Made by a program: the position numbers and the translations under genes. The notes under the pieces are model-generated. The model worked only from the letters and a program-made list of their open reading frames with translations. It ran no database searches and was not told the DNA's origin. Of a stretch of DNA of 40,054 nucleotides, positions 1 through 6,257 are shown one piece after another. Where the stretch lies: IMG/VR virus record IMGVR_UViG_3300036944_000610, positions 1-40,054 of that record, one strand, 5' to 3'. Within the stretch, counting starts at the first letter, position 1. Every line of letters begins with the position of its first letter. The stretch is from a virus.

Positions 1-124
1 GCGGTGTTGGCGGCGATTGCAACGATGGCGACCAAGGAAGACATCAAGGCGCTCGAAAACCGGATGCAGTCATTCGTGACCCGTTCGGAGTTCGACGCGC
101 TTGCGTCTCAGGTCAAGTCGGGCA
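1..124. repeat. Left copy of 124-bp terminal direct repeat
   Basis: Bases 1-124 match 39931-40054. The first 101 bases are identical; differences fall at 102, 106, 107 and 111. All four differences are synonymous in the gene that crosses the junction (Leu CTT/CTC, Ser TCT/AGT, Gln CAG/CAA). The repeat shows that the sequence closes on itself with a unit of about 39,930 bp. Confidence 0.95.
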
Positions 125-252
125 GCATCGGGTCGGCGTTTGATCGCGGGCTGTCGCTGTTCACGCGGGTCGGCGCGGGCATCGCTGTGTTCGTCGCCCT
201 CTGCGGCCTGGTTGCCACCGCCGTGCACTTCTTTGAGCGGGTGCCGAGGTGA
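1..252 (+). CDS. Coiled-coil/C-terminal TM small protein, 3' part
   Basis: This is the 3' remainder of the 112-residue gene that begins at 39844; the true start is not in this copy. Base 1 is the first base of codon 30. The visible part has a helical segment (KEDIKALENRMQSF) and ends in one clear membrane helix (VGAGIAVFVALCGLVATAV) followed by a short charged tail. The stop overlaps the GTG of the next gene (GTGA, 249-252), so the two are probably translationally coupled. A holin-accessory or XhlA-like role is plausible but not shown by sequence motifs. Confidence 0.75.
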   Translation, partial: AVLAAIATMATKEDIKALENRMQSFVTRSEFDALASQVKSGSIGSAFDRGLSLFTRVGAGIAVFVALCGLVATAVHFFERVPR

Positions 253-452
253 ACCTCGACCAGCTTGGCGGCCGGCGCTTCCTCCTGACAATGGTCAGCG
301 GCGCCGGCACCTGGCTGCTGTGCTGGGCCGGCAAGATTGACGGCGGCGTCTACAGCGTGGTGACCATCGCCACGGTCGCGGCCTACATCACCGGCAACGT
401 CGCCCAGCGGCGGATCGAGACGCCACCGGCCCCACCAAGCAACCCGGTGTGA
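249..452 (+). CDS. Small two-helix membrane protein, candidate holin
   Basis: Sixty-seven residues from GTG at 249, overlapping the upstream stop as GTGA. Two hydrophobic segments (FLLTMVSGAGTWLLCWAG and GVYSVVTIATVAAYITGN) are joined by a short turn (KIDG), and the C-terminus is proline-rich. Size, two membrane helices and position downstream of the tail genes match class II holins, which form the inner-membrane hole that triggers lysis. No family-defining motif is visible, so holin is an inference from architecture. Confidence 0.6.
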   Translation: MNLDQLGGRRFLLTMVSGAGTWLLCWAGKIDGGVYSVVTIATVAAYITGNVAQRRIETPPAPPSNPV

Positions 453-670
453 TGCTCCACCCAGCCGCCCATGTCCCGCACATGCTCTGCGGCGACGTGG
501 CCGGGCTGGATGGCACGCGGCTGGCGCTGGATCTGCCTGCCGATCTGCTGGACCGCTGCACGGTGTGGGTGATCGGGCCGGCGATGGCCGGCGTCTACCT
601 CGACCTTGCCGGCGTGCTGGAGCTGCAGGCGCTGCTGGGCGAGGTGGCCGAAGCGATGCGGGACGAGTAG
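452..670 (+). CDS. Hypothetical protein, last gene of the late operon
   Basis: Seventy-two residues. The ATG at 452 shares its A with the upstream stop (TGATG); a GTG three bases earlier is an alternative start. The product is acidic at its C-terminus and leucine-rich (LDLAGVLELQALLGEVAEAM), with no convincing membrane helix and no peptidoglycan-hydrolase motif. It ends the plus-strand late transcription unit and faces the integrase. I do not recognise the family. By position it could belong to the lysis cassette. Confidence 0.6.
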   Translation: MLHPAAHVPHMLCGDVAGLDGTRLALDLPADLLDRCTVWVIGPAMAGVYLDLAGVLELQALLGEVAEAMRDE

Positions 671-876
671 GGCGGCGTCTGCACCCTGTTCGGACTGCGC
701 TCGCAACCTGTTGATTCACAATGCTGCGATGCAACGAATCCGGTCCTTCCGCTGATGCGCCGAATCCTTGCTAAGTGGCTGTCACCGCAACCGAAATTGC
801 GGGTTCTGTTCGTTTGCACCGGCAATACACGTTTCCCGGGCGTGTTCGGTATTTGTTCGGGATTCGTACCGCATGG
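671..876. promoter_or_regulatory. Candidate attP region with arm-type Int repeats
   Basis: This 206-bp non-coding stretch lies between the late operon's end and the integrase stop. It holds four copies of TGTTCG: 687-693 (TGTTCGG), 807-812, 843-849 (TGTTCGG) and 854-860 (TGTTCGG). The last two are exactly 11 bp apart, one helical turn, like paired arm sites of lambda-type attP. The integrase has a lambda-like arm-binding N-terminus, which makes such sites expected. The CGAATCC motifs near 736 and 759 also repeat. The crossover core cannot be located without the attB sequence. No clear T-tract terminator is seen. Confidence 0.45.
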
Positions 877-1995
877 TCAGCCGATCTTGACCTTGACCGG
901 CTTGGGCATTCCGTCACGCTCATCAAGGTAAAGCTCGGCCATCTCGTCGGTGCTGTGACCCAGTAAAGCTTTCGTGTCGACGCCGCCCTGGGCCGCATAC
1001 AGGCGCTTGGCCAGGCTGCGGATCTCGTGGAAAGTGGGCGCGCCCTTGCCGTCGATCTGGTCGGGGATGCCGGCCAGCACCCGGGCCGCAGTGAAGGCCT
1101 TGCTGATGCGGTCCGGGAAGACCTGCGAGCCGGCCGGCGCGTTGCCCCAGGGGCTGACATGGTGCACGACCCACTTCGACAGCACGGCGGTGCGGCGGCG
1201 CAGCACCTCGTCCAGCGCCCAGCCCATGGCATCCAGGCGCAGCGCCAGCGGGATCTGCACCGGGGCATTGGTCTTGCGGGTCTTCTGGCGCCAGATGGTG
1301 AGGTGACCATCCGCGATCTGCTGGCGGGCCAACCCGGCGACGGTGGAGCGGTCGCAGCCCGTCACCAGCGCGATGGCCATGGCCTGCTGCAGCCACTCAT
1401 TCACCTGGGGCGCGGCGGCGTAGATGGCGCGGAACTGCTCCAGGCTGAGTCGGGCGCGCTGCACCTCGACGGCGGGCGGTTTCGTCGGCGTGGCCGGGTT
1501 GCTGTGCATCACGCCTTCGGTCTGGCCGAATGCAAACAGCGCCAGCATGCGTGACCGGACGGCCTGGGCGGTGCGGGCCTTGTCGGCCGCCGCCAGCTCG
1601 CGCAGCAACTTGGCGCAGTCGGCGGTGGTCACCGCGGTGCAGACCTTGGCGCCGATGGCTGCGCTGATGATCTTGTCCAGGCTGCGCGACGCCTTCGCGG
1701 TGTTCTTGTTCGCGGGCGCCGGCATCATGGCGATCAGCTCGGCCACGGTCTTGTCAGTGGCGCCGGCCATGCGGCGGGCCAGCGACGGCTTGCGCTCGGC
1801 AACGTAGGCATTGGCGGCGATAGCCTGGTCTCGCGCTTCATCGAACGACACGGCGCCGATGGTCAGGCATGTGCGGCGCTGGCCGTTGACCATGATGCTG
1901 CCGCCTGGTGGCTCCCAAACCCAGTAGCCGGGCCTGGGCATGCGCAAGCCCTTCGGCCAGTCCCTGCGGGCGTGGCTGCGGCGCGCGGCGTTCAT
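877..1995 (-). CDS. int: Lambda-type tyrosine integrase
   Basis: This 372-residue site-specific recombinase inserts the phage into the host chromosome and, with Xis, excises it. The N-terminus (RRSHARRDWPKGL, then GYWVW) resembles the arm-site-binding domain of lambda Int. The catalytic domain shows the tyrosine-recombinase residues in order: R216 (TGCDRSTV), K238 (RQKTRK), H323 and R326 (FHEIRS), H347 (LLGHSTDEMA) and nucleophile Y356 (ELYLDER). The start ATG overlaps the xis stop as ATGA, so the two are co-translated. It is the last gene of the leftward operon and lies next to the candidate attP. Its length is close to lambda Int (356 residues). Confidence 0.95.
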   Translation of the reverse strand: MNAARRSHARRDWPKGLRMPRPGYWVWEPPGGSIMVNGQRRTCLTIGAVSFDEARDQAIAANAYVAERKPSLARRMAGATDKTVAELIAMMPAPANKNTAKASRSLDKIISAAIGAKVCTAVTTADCAKLLRELAAADKARTAQAVRSRMLALFAFGQTEGVMHSNPATPTKPPAVEVQRARLSLEQFRAIYAAAPQVNEWLQQAMAIALVTGCDRSTVAGLARQQIADGHLTIWRQKTRKTNAPVQIPLALRLDAMGWALDEVLRRRTAVLSKWVVHHVSPWGNAPAGSQVFPDRISKAFTAARVLAGIPDQIDGKGAPTFHEIRSLAKRLYAAQGGVDTKALLGHSTDEMAELYLDERDGMPKPVKVKIG

Positions 1996-2249
1996 ACCCC
2001 AGCCTGCCGCAGTTGCTGCACCAGCGTCAAGCGTGGCGCCGGCTGCTGCTCCTGCTGGGCATCGTTCGCGCTGGGCTCAGCCACGATCAACACAGCATCC
2101 TCGCGCACGTACCAATCGCGGCCGGTCTTCTCGGCCGGTGGGTCGAACGCGCCGGCCCGGCAGAGCTTGCGCAGCACGTAGGGCGACGGGGGCCGGCTGT
2201 AGCGGGCGGCGGCCCAGTCGGCGAGGGGCATCATCTTCGGGGCGTTCAC
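1992..2249 (-). CDS. xis: Excisionase (Xis-like)
   Basis: This 85-residue DNA-binding protein would direct the integrase toward excision. The segment MPLADWAAARY...YVLRKLCRAG...GRDWYVREDAVLI has the winged-helix layout of lambda-type excisionases: an aromatic-rich first helix, an R-rich recognition helix, and a wing ending in Y-x-V-R-E-D-A. The GTG start at 2249 overlaps the upstream stop (GTGA); in-frame ATGs lie 5 and 6 codons later. Its stop overlaps the integrase ATG. The C-terminal Gln-rich tail is probably unstructured. Confidence 0.85.
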   Translation of the reverse strand: MNAPKMMPLADWAAARYSRPPSPYVLRKLCRAGAFDPPAEKTGRDWYVREDAVLIVAEPSANDAQQEQQPAPRLTLVQQLRQAGV

Positions 2250-3085
2250 GCAACACCCGCAAACGTGATGCGGTAGCGGCTGTACTTGGCGCGGTGTTCC
2301 TGATCGCAGTAGCGGCGGAACGCGGCTTCGTGCAGTTCGCCGGGCAGCATGGCAATGCTGGTTCCGCACAGTCCGCCCTTCCATGACCCCTTCTCGGGGC
2401 CGCACTCCTTGTCGAACTCGATGGACAGGCTGCGGCTTACCTTCGGCTTGCGGAACAGTGACAGCCACTTGAACCAGCCTTCGCCGAACTTCCATTCGCG
2501 TTCTTCGATGTGGGTGGTGACGGTCAAGCGCTGGCCGTCATAGTCATCCACCAGAAACACGGCCTTGTCGCAGCGGGCCGTGGCCTCCCGCTGGGCGTCA
2601 AAGTCGCGGAACTTGGTGCCGTTGCCGCGCCGCTCGATCTGCGTCCAGAACTCAGCGCCGGCCGCGTCGTACAGGCTGAAGCGGTGGAAGCGCCATTGCG
2701 TCCAGGGCAGATGCGTGGCCCACGACTGCGTGGTGATGCTGTCGTGCGTCTGCGCGCCCAGGAACACCTGCAGGAACCCATCGGACAAGCTGAATCCGTA
2801 CTCGCGCGGGAAGCGTTCCTCGTACCAGTTGCGGCCCAGGCGCTCCACCGTGGCGGCATCCCACGACAGCGCGGTGTGGCGCACCTTGTGGTCATCCAGC
2901 AAGCGTGGCAGGCGCAGGCGGGCCACCCAGCCAAAGGCGTAGGCCGTCAGCGTGTTGGGGCCGGCGTCGTCTTCACTCGCTCCGCTGCTGTAGACCAGCC
3001 GCAGCGGGCGCCAGTCCTTACTGCACGGCGCGTAGGTGATGGGGCCAAGGTGGCGGTCTTCGTCGGTCAGGCGGGTCATTCTCAT
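2246..3085 (-). CDS. Conserved-looking phage hypothetical protein, 279 aa
   Basis: The ATG at 3085 overlaps the upstream stop as TGATG. The protein is rich in Trp, Arg and Phe, with blocks such as FGWVARLRLPRLL, YGFSLSDGFLQVFLGAQ, LPWTQWRFHRFSLYD, VTTHIEEREWKFGEGWFKWL and LPGELHEAAFRRYCDQEHR. These blocks look like a conserved globular protein rather than random coding. I recall similar uncharacterised proteins in early regions of Burkholderiales phages but cannot name a domain. It sits directly before xis in the PL operon, so it is expressed early. No catalytic motif stands out. Confidence 0.8.
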   Translation of the reverse strand: MRMTRLTDEDRHLGPITYAPCSKDWRPLRLVYSSGASEDDAGPNTLTAYAFGWVARLRLPRLLDDHKVRHTALSWDAATVERLGRNWYEERFPREYGFSLSDGFLQVFLGAQTHDSITTQSWATHLPWTQWRFHRFSLYDAAGAEFWTQIERRGNGTKFRDFDAQREATARCDKAVFLVDDYDGQRLTVTTHIEEREWKFGEGWFKWLSLFRKPKVSRSLSIEFDKECGPEKGSWKGGLCGTSIAMLPGELHEAAFRRYCDQEHRAKYSRYRITFAGVA

Positions 3086-3270
3086 CACAGTCCTTCGTGG
3101 CAGTGCCAACATTCAGATTCGGTGTACGGGTCGGTGTCGGCGCCGCAGCTCGGGCAGGCGTACCAGCCCTCAAGCTCCGGGCCTGGTTCGTCCTCCGGCT
3201 CGATCAGCGGCACCAGCGCGACATGCTTCGCGGCGACGGCTGCGGCGCGGGATCGAAGACGACGGCTCAC
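3085..3270 (-). CDS. Small zinc-ribbon protein
   Basis: Sixty-one residues. The GTG start at 3270 overlaps the upstream stop (GTGA), which fixes the start better than a longer in-frame option. After an acidic linker (EPEDEPGPELEG) comes WYACPSCGADTD...SECWHCHEGL. These are two Cys-x2-Cys knuckles, the usual geometry of a zinc ribbon. Such proteins typically bind nucleic acid or proteins. The target is unknown, and nothing nearby in the operon points to one. Confidence 0.75.
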   Translation of the reverse strand: MSRRLRSRAAAVAAKHVALVPLIEPEDEPGPELEGWYACPSCGADTDPYTESECWHCHEGL

Positions 3271-3524
3271 GGCTTCGGCTCCTGCGCCAGCCCGCGCCAC
3301 ACAAACTCAGGCCAAGCCTTCATGCGCAGCCTGCTGCGTGCCAGGCCGATGCTGATCCACCAGCCGCCATTGCGCCAGGTCGCGCGCACGATGCGTAGGC
3401 CAGGGCAGAGCCGCACCTGATACGCGCCCTCGCGCACCGGCTTGTCGGCGCGGGTAAACCACGGCGTCGGCGGCGGGCGCTTCGGGCGCGGCGTGTCGTT
3501 CATCAGGTATGGCTTGCGGCTCAC
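3267..3524 (-). CDS. Hypothetical protein, basic
   Basis: Eighty-five residues from GTG at 3524, overlapping the upstream stop (GTGA); an ATG at 3503 is an alternative start. The N-terminus is proline-rich (PRPKRPPPTPWF), followed by a compact segment with Trp-Trp (RNGGWWISIGLARSRLRM) and a C-terminal WPEFVWRGL. The arrangement PVREGAYQVR...W suggests a small beta-barrel fold. No known family is recognised. It is translated in the PL operon. Confidence 0.65.
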   Translation of the reverse strand: MSRKPYLMNDTPRPKRPPPTPWFTRADKPVREGAYQVRLCPGLRIVRATWRNGGWWISIGLARSRLRMKAWPEFVWRGLAQEPKP

Positions 3525-3979
3525 TGCGCGCCCCCGGGTGCTGCCGGTGCGGCGTCCAGCATTGCGCGCCAGCAAGCGCCGGCTTGTCCGTATTGCATCG
3601 CGTCGGCGTCGCTGATTTCGTGAAATGCCATAAGCATTCCCCCAGTCAATCCTTCAGGCACCAGCCGCCACCCTGCTGGGGCTGGCTGCGGGGTGGGTGC
3701 AGCGGCTAGGAACTCACGCGCAGTGGCGGCGTGTCCTGCAGCGTCCTGCAGCATTGCCTGCAGATGCCACATCGCGGACATGCGCTGGCTGTCGAACTGC
3801 AACGCCAGCTTGCGCCAGTCGGTCTGCGGCTCGCTGGGCACGCTGAGAGCGGCAAGGGCGCGTTCGCATTCCTCAATGGCAGAAAACACCAAGCCCGGAA
3901 ACGAGTGGTAGGAGTGCGGGTCTTCTTCGATTGCGTTCAACGCATCAAGTGCCCGCCGCAATGCTTCGGTGTGGGTCAT
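3521..3979 (-). CDS. Hypothetical protein, helical, 152 aa
   Basis: The ATG at 3979 overlaps the stop of the upstream small membrane protein (ATGA), so the longer in-frame extension is rejected. The N-terminal half is helical (THTEALRRALDALNAIEE, then IEECERALAAL). The C-terminal half contains PAPAGWRLVPEGLTGGMLMAFHEI, a linker plus motif often seen repeated in small early proteins of Burkholderiales phages. A Trp-rich tail (GQAGACWRAMLDAAP) follows. Function unknown. Confidence 0.65.
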   Translation of the reverse strand: MTHTEALRRALDALNAIEEDPHSYHSFPGLVFSAIEECERALAALSVPSEPQTDWRKLALQFDSQRMSAMWHLQAMLQDAAGHAATAREFLAAAPTPQPAPAGWRLVPEGLTGGMLMAFHEISDADAMQYGQAGACWRAMLDAAPAAPGGAQ

Positions 3980-4143
3980 AGCTTCAATTTCACTTTTCCA
4001 TCTTGACGGCAAACGCGCATGAAGGGCACAACAGGCCACGCAAGCACGATCACGACAAGAGCAAGCGCCATCACTGCGGCAAACAGCAAGACGATCAAAG
4101 GCCAGCAAAAGAAGGCAAGCGTCTTGATTGTGGAGTCGCTCAT
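3976..4143 (-). CDS. Small membrane protein, 55 aa
   Basis: A short gene that fills the gap between its neighbours exactly. Its ATG at 4143 overlaps the upstream stop (ATGA), and its stop overlaps the ATG of the next gene (ATGA at 3976-3979). The product starts MSDSTIKTLAFF, then has a long hydrophobic stretch (PLIVLLFAAVMALALVVIVL) that makes one or two membrane helices, then a basic tail (CRQDGKVKLKL). Perfect overlaps on both sides and a clear membrane segment support it as real. An early inner-membrane role, for example superinfection exclusion, is possible but unproven. Confidence 0.7.
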   Translation of the reverse strand: MSDSTIKTLAFFCWPLIVLLFAAVMALALVVIVLAWPVVPFMRVCRQDGKVKLKL

Positions 4144-4637
4144 CGCCGCCCCTCCCCGGTGGTGGGCGCCGGCACGATGCCGTGGGCGCGTTCAATGGCG
4201 CGGGCAAGCTGATAGTGCGATGCCGAAACGATAGGTTCTCTCATCCTGCCGCACTCGTCTGGACCGAATCCAACCCACGAAAGCGCCCCGCAACCAATAG
4301 CGGCTTTGATTGCCGTGTCAATCTGCTCCTCCGTCAGCGGCGCTGGCTGGGGGTGCGCTGCGGCATACAGGGGCTCGGCCTGCTCCTTGAAAACCTGCCG
4401 GCCCAGCTTGACGCTCAACGCCGACAGCAGGCCGTCACGGTCCCGTGCATGGCACCACAGGCCGTCAAGGTTGACGCGCCACGCCACGGGCTCAGCATCA
4501 GGCACTGGCTGCGCCAGGGCGGCCAGGGCGTACTCGTGCATCTGGGCGGCGGTGTAGCAGTCCAGATACTCGCTGCCGTCTTCGGGCATCACTGCGCCGA
4601 CAGGCTCGGGCAGCGGGGGCAGGGTGTGGGTTGTCAT
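4140..4637 (-). CDS. Hypothetical protein, 165 aa
   Basis: The ATG at 4637 overlaps the upstream stop (ATGA). The product begins MTTHTLPPLPEPVGAVMPEDG, a proline-rich lead followed by YLDCYTAAQMHEYALAALAQP. That motif recurs in many small phage proteins that carry a shared N-terminal 'YTAAQM' segment. The C-terminal part has EEQIDTAIKAAIGCGALSWVGFG and ASHYQLARAIERAHGI. No enzymatic motif is visible. It is part of the tightly packed PL operon. Confidence 0.7.
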   Translation of the reverse strand: MTTHTLPPLPEPVGAVMPEDGSEYLDCYTAAQMHEYALAALAQPVPDAEPVAWRVNLDGLWCHARDRDGLLSALSVKLGRQVFKEQAEPLYAAAHPQPAPLTEEQIDTAIKAAIGCGALSWVGFGPDECGRMREPIVSASHYQLARAIERAHGIVPAPTTGEGRR

Positions 4638-4957
4638 GGTGTTACTACCAGCAGGTTGCGTTGATAGGGCGCGTCGGCCAGCACATCCAGGCCGCCAAAC
4701 CCGCCCCACTGCTGGCCGTAGGCGTTGAAGCAGCCGCGCAGCTGGCCGGCGCCGTCAGCGTGGCGCAGCGTGACCAGCGCGCCGCTGTCGCAGGGCCGGA
4801 TGTCTTCGACCACATGCTCGGTGCGGACTGTCACGGTCTCAACGCCGCGGCCCAGCATGGCGCACTCTGGCGTCGGCGCGGGCATCACGCGCTCATACCG
4901 CACGCGCTGGCCGACCTCGATGCGGCCGTAGCGGGGGATGGCGCGGCCGATGGTCAT
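4634..4957 (-). CDS. Hypothetical protein, 107 aa
   Basis: ATG at 4957 and stop at 4634, both in ATGA overlaps with neighbours. The protein is rich in short beta-like stretches (RIEVGQRVRYERVM, ETVTVRTEHVVEDIRP, GALVTLRHADGAG), which suggests a small beta-barrel. It resembles phage accessory proteins with SH3-like folds, but this is only a look-alike. No known domain is recognised. Confidence 0.65.
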   Translation of the reverse strand: MTIGRAIPRYGRIEVGQRVRYERVMPAPTPECAMLGRGVETVTVRTEHVVEDIRPCDSGALVTLRHADGAGQLRGCFNAYGQQWGGFGGLDVLADAPYQRNLLVVTP

Positions 4958-5223
4958 GCTGCAGCTCCGAACATGGACCGTTGGGCCGGCGCCGCGGCCA
5001 CCGGCCGCAGGTCAACATCGGCCCAGCACGGCCCGGTGATGCACACCGGCAGGTTCACCTGCAGCGTGCGGCGCCCGCGGCGCAGCGTCAGCATCACCGA
5101 GGTGTCCAGCGGCTTGCGCTGCACGATGGTCCAGGCCAGCGACCGGCGGGCGACCTGGGCGCCGACGGCGGTGGACTGCATGCGCTCGGCATGGCGCAGG
5201 CGGGTGGCTTCGCCTGGGTTCAT
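4954..5223 (-). CDS. Hypothetical protein, 89 aa
   Basis: The ATG at 5223 overlaps the upstream stop; the stop at 4954 overlaps the next ATG. The first half is basic and helical (EATRLRHAERMQSTAVGAQVARR); the second half is beta-rich (TSVMLTLRRGRRTLQVNLPVCI). Size and charge would suit a small nucleic-acid-binding protein, but no motif confirms it. Confidence 0.65.
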   Translation of the reverse strand: MNPGEATRLRHAERMQSTAVGAQVARRSLAWTIVQRKPLDTSVMLTLRRGRRTLQVNLPVCITGPCWADVDLRPVAAAPAQRSMFGAAA

Positions 5224-5438
5224 GCTGTCACCCCCGCCGGCACATCAGCCCAGGCCACCACGCGGTGCGCCTGGATCGGATAGCCGGTGATGTCGCACCA
5301 GTCCTGCTCACCCAGCCAGCCGCCGTGCACTTCGGTGCCGTCGTCGTCGGGGTTGCGGACCTGCAGCAGCACAGTGATTTCGGAGTCGGGCAGGCCGTCG
5401 GCGGGCAGTTCGTGCCATGTGATCGTCTCGGTTTTCAT
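5220..5438 (-). CDS. DUF551-like small protein
   Basis: Seventy-two residues. The ATG at 5438 overlaps the stop of the HNH gene upstream (ATGA), so longer frames are rejected. The pattern ITWHELPADGLPDSE-ITVLLQVR...GWLGEQDWCDITG...VVAWADVP matches the W-x-x-LP...D...VLL...W...W/ADLP pattern of DUF551-type proteins, common in phage early regions. Their function is not known. Family assignment rests on the Trp/Pro pattern only. Confidence 0.65.
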   Translation of the reverse strand: MKTETITWHELPADGLPDSEITVLLQVRNPDDDGTEVHGGWLGEQDWCDITGYPIQAHRVVAWADVPAGVTA

Positions 5439-5866
5439 GCGTCCTCGCTCCACTGAGGCAAGCGCTTCGGCCACAGCCCCAGGCGGTTGATCTCTGCCCG
5501 GGTGGCGCGGCCGGCTTCGGCCTCCCACTCGCGGCGCTCTTGCTTCGGCAGCGCCCGGGCGGTGCCGATATCGTGGTGGCACTGCGCGCACCCAGGCCAG
5601 CCCAGGCGGCAGTCGGACTTGATGCCGGTTCCCTTGCCCTCGTCGGCGTGGCAGAACTGCGACCGCGGCGCCTTCCCGCATCGGTAGCAGGCCAGGCCGC
5701 GCACGGCGTCCATGTAGCCCTGGTGCTGCAGCGGCTCGGCCTTGCGCACCGGCACCGACAGCCTGGCCGTGCCGTAGCTGATCCGCTCGGCCATCTCGCG
5801 CGGGATCGGCACCACAGGCGCGCGGGGCGTGCTGTAGACCTTGCGGGCGAAGCCGGTGCGCTTCAT
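5435..5866 (-). CDS. HNH-superfamily nuclease, Ref/DUF968-like
   Basis: A 143-residue protein with a zinc-binding nuclease core: YMDAVRGLACYRCGKAPRSQ, then CHADEGKGTGIKSDCRL...GCAQCHHDIG. The Cys pairs (CYRC, CAQC), the CHADEGKG motif and the trailing HH are the layout of phage P1 Ref and DUF968 nucleases. These cut DNA and stimulate recombination, Ref doing so with RecA. It lies between ninB and the small genes of the PL operon, next to the recombination genes, which fits that role. The ATG at 5866 overlaps the ninB stop. Confidence 0.8.
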   Translation of the reverse strand: MKRTGFARKVYSTPRAPVVPIPREMAERISYGTARLSVPVRKAEPLQHQGYMDAVRGLACYRCGKAPRSQFCHADEGKGTGIKSDCRLGWPGCAQCHHDIGTARALPKQERREWEAEAGRATRAEINRLGLWPKRLPQWSEDA

Positions 5867-6255
5867 GCTGCGGCCTCCGGCGCAACATCCCAGGCTTCGA
5901 TGAACGCCAGCAGTTCGCGCACCTCGGCCTGCGTCATCTCACTGGTGCGCCGGAACACGATGTCGACGCCAGCCCCGTCCAGCGCCGGCAGCATCACCAC
6001 CGGGTCGCCAATGGCCCGGGACCACGCGGCCACCAGCAGGCGCTTCCAGACCTCGATGGGCCACTTCTTGCCCACATAGGTGCGGCGCTCGGCAATCTCG
6101 CCCAGGCGCGCATGCAGGGCAGCGTTGATGGCGCTGTTGCGGGTCGGCTCGCTGACGGTGACGACCGACCCGGGCGGCGCCTGGGTGCGAACCCACGAGC
6201 CGGCGCGCTGGGCGATGTCGTCATCGCGCAGGATGAAGGTGCGCAGGACGGCCAT
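5863..6255 (-). CDS. ninB: NinB family recombination protein
   Basis: 130 residues. The core PPGSVVTVSEPTRNSAINAALHARLGEIA...WPIEVWKRLLVAAW...EMTQAEVRELLAFIEAWD follows lambda NinB (Orf): V-V-T-V...R-N-x-x-x-N...L...W...WK...S-M...E...ELL-x-I-x-A. NinB binds single-stranded DNA and takes part in RecF-pathway-type phage recombination. It lies directly after the exonuclease gene (two bases between stop and start codons), forming a recombination module with RecT, Exo and the HNH protein. Confidence 0.85.
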   Translation of the reverse strand: MAVLRTFILRDDDIAQRAGSWVRTQAPPGSVVTVSEPTRNSAINAALHARLGEIAERRTYVGKKWPIEVWKRLLVAAWSRAIGDPVVMLPALDGAGVDIVFRRTSEMTQAEVRELLAFIEAWDVAPEAAA

Positions 6256-6257
6256 GG

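Noticed and set aside
671-876. attP core derived from a tRNA 3' end
   Set aside because: No T-arm plus acceptor-like segment is present; the CGAATCC motifs lack the surrounding tRNA pattern.
775-966. Plus-strand frame of 63 codons between the late operon and the integrase
   Set aside because: It overlaps the integrase 3' end and the repeat-bearing candidate attP, has no ribosome binding site and no protein-like order.
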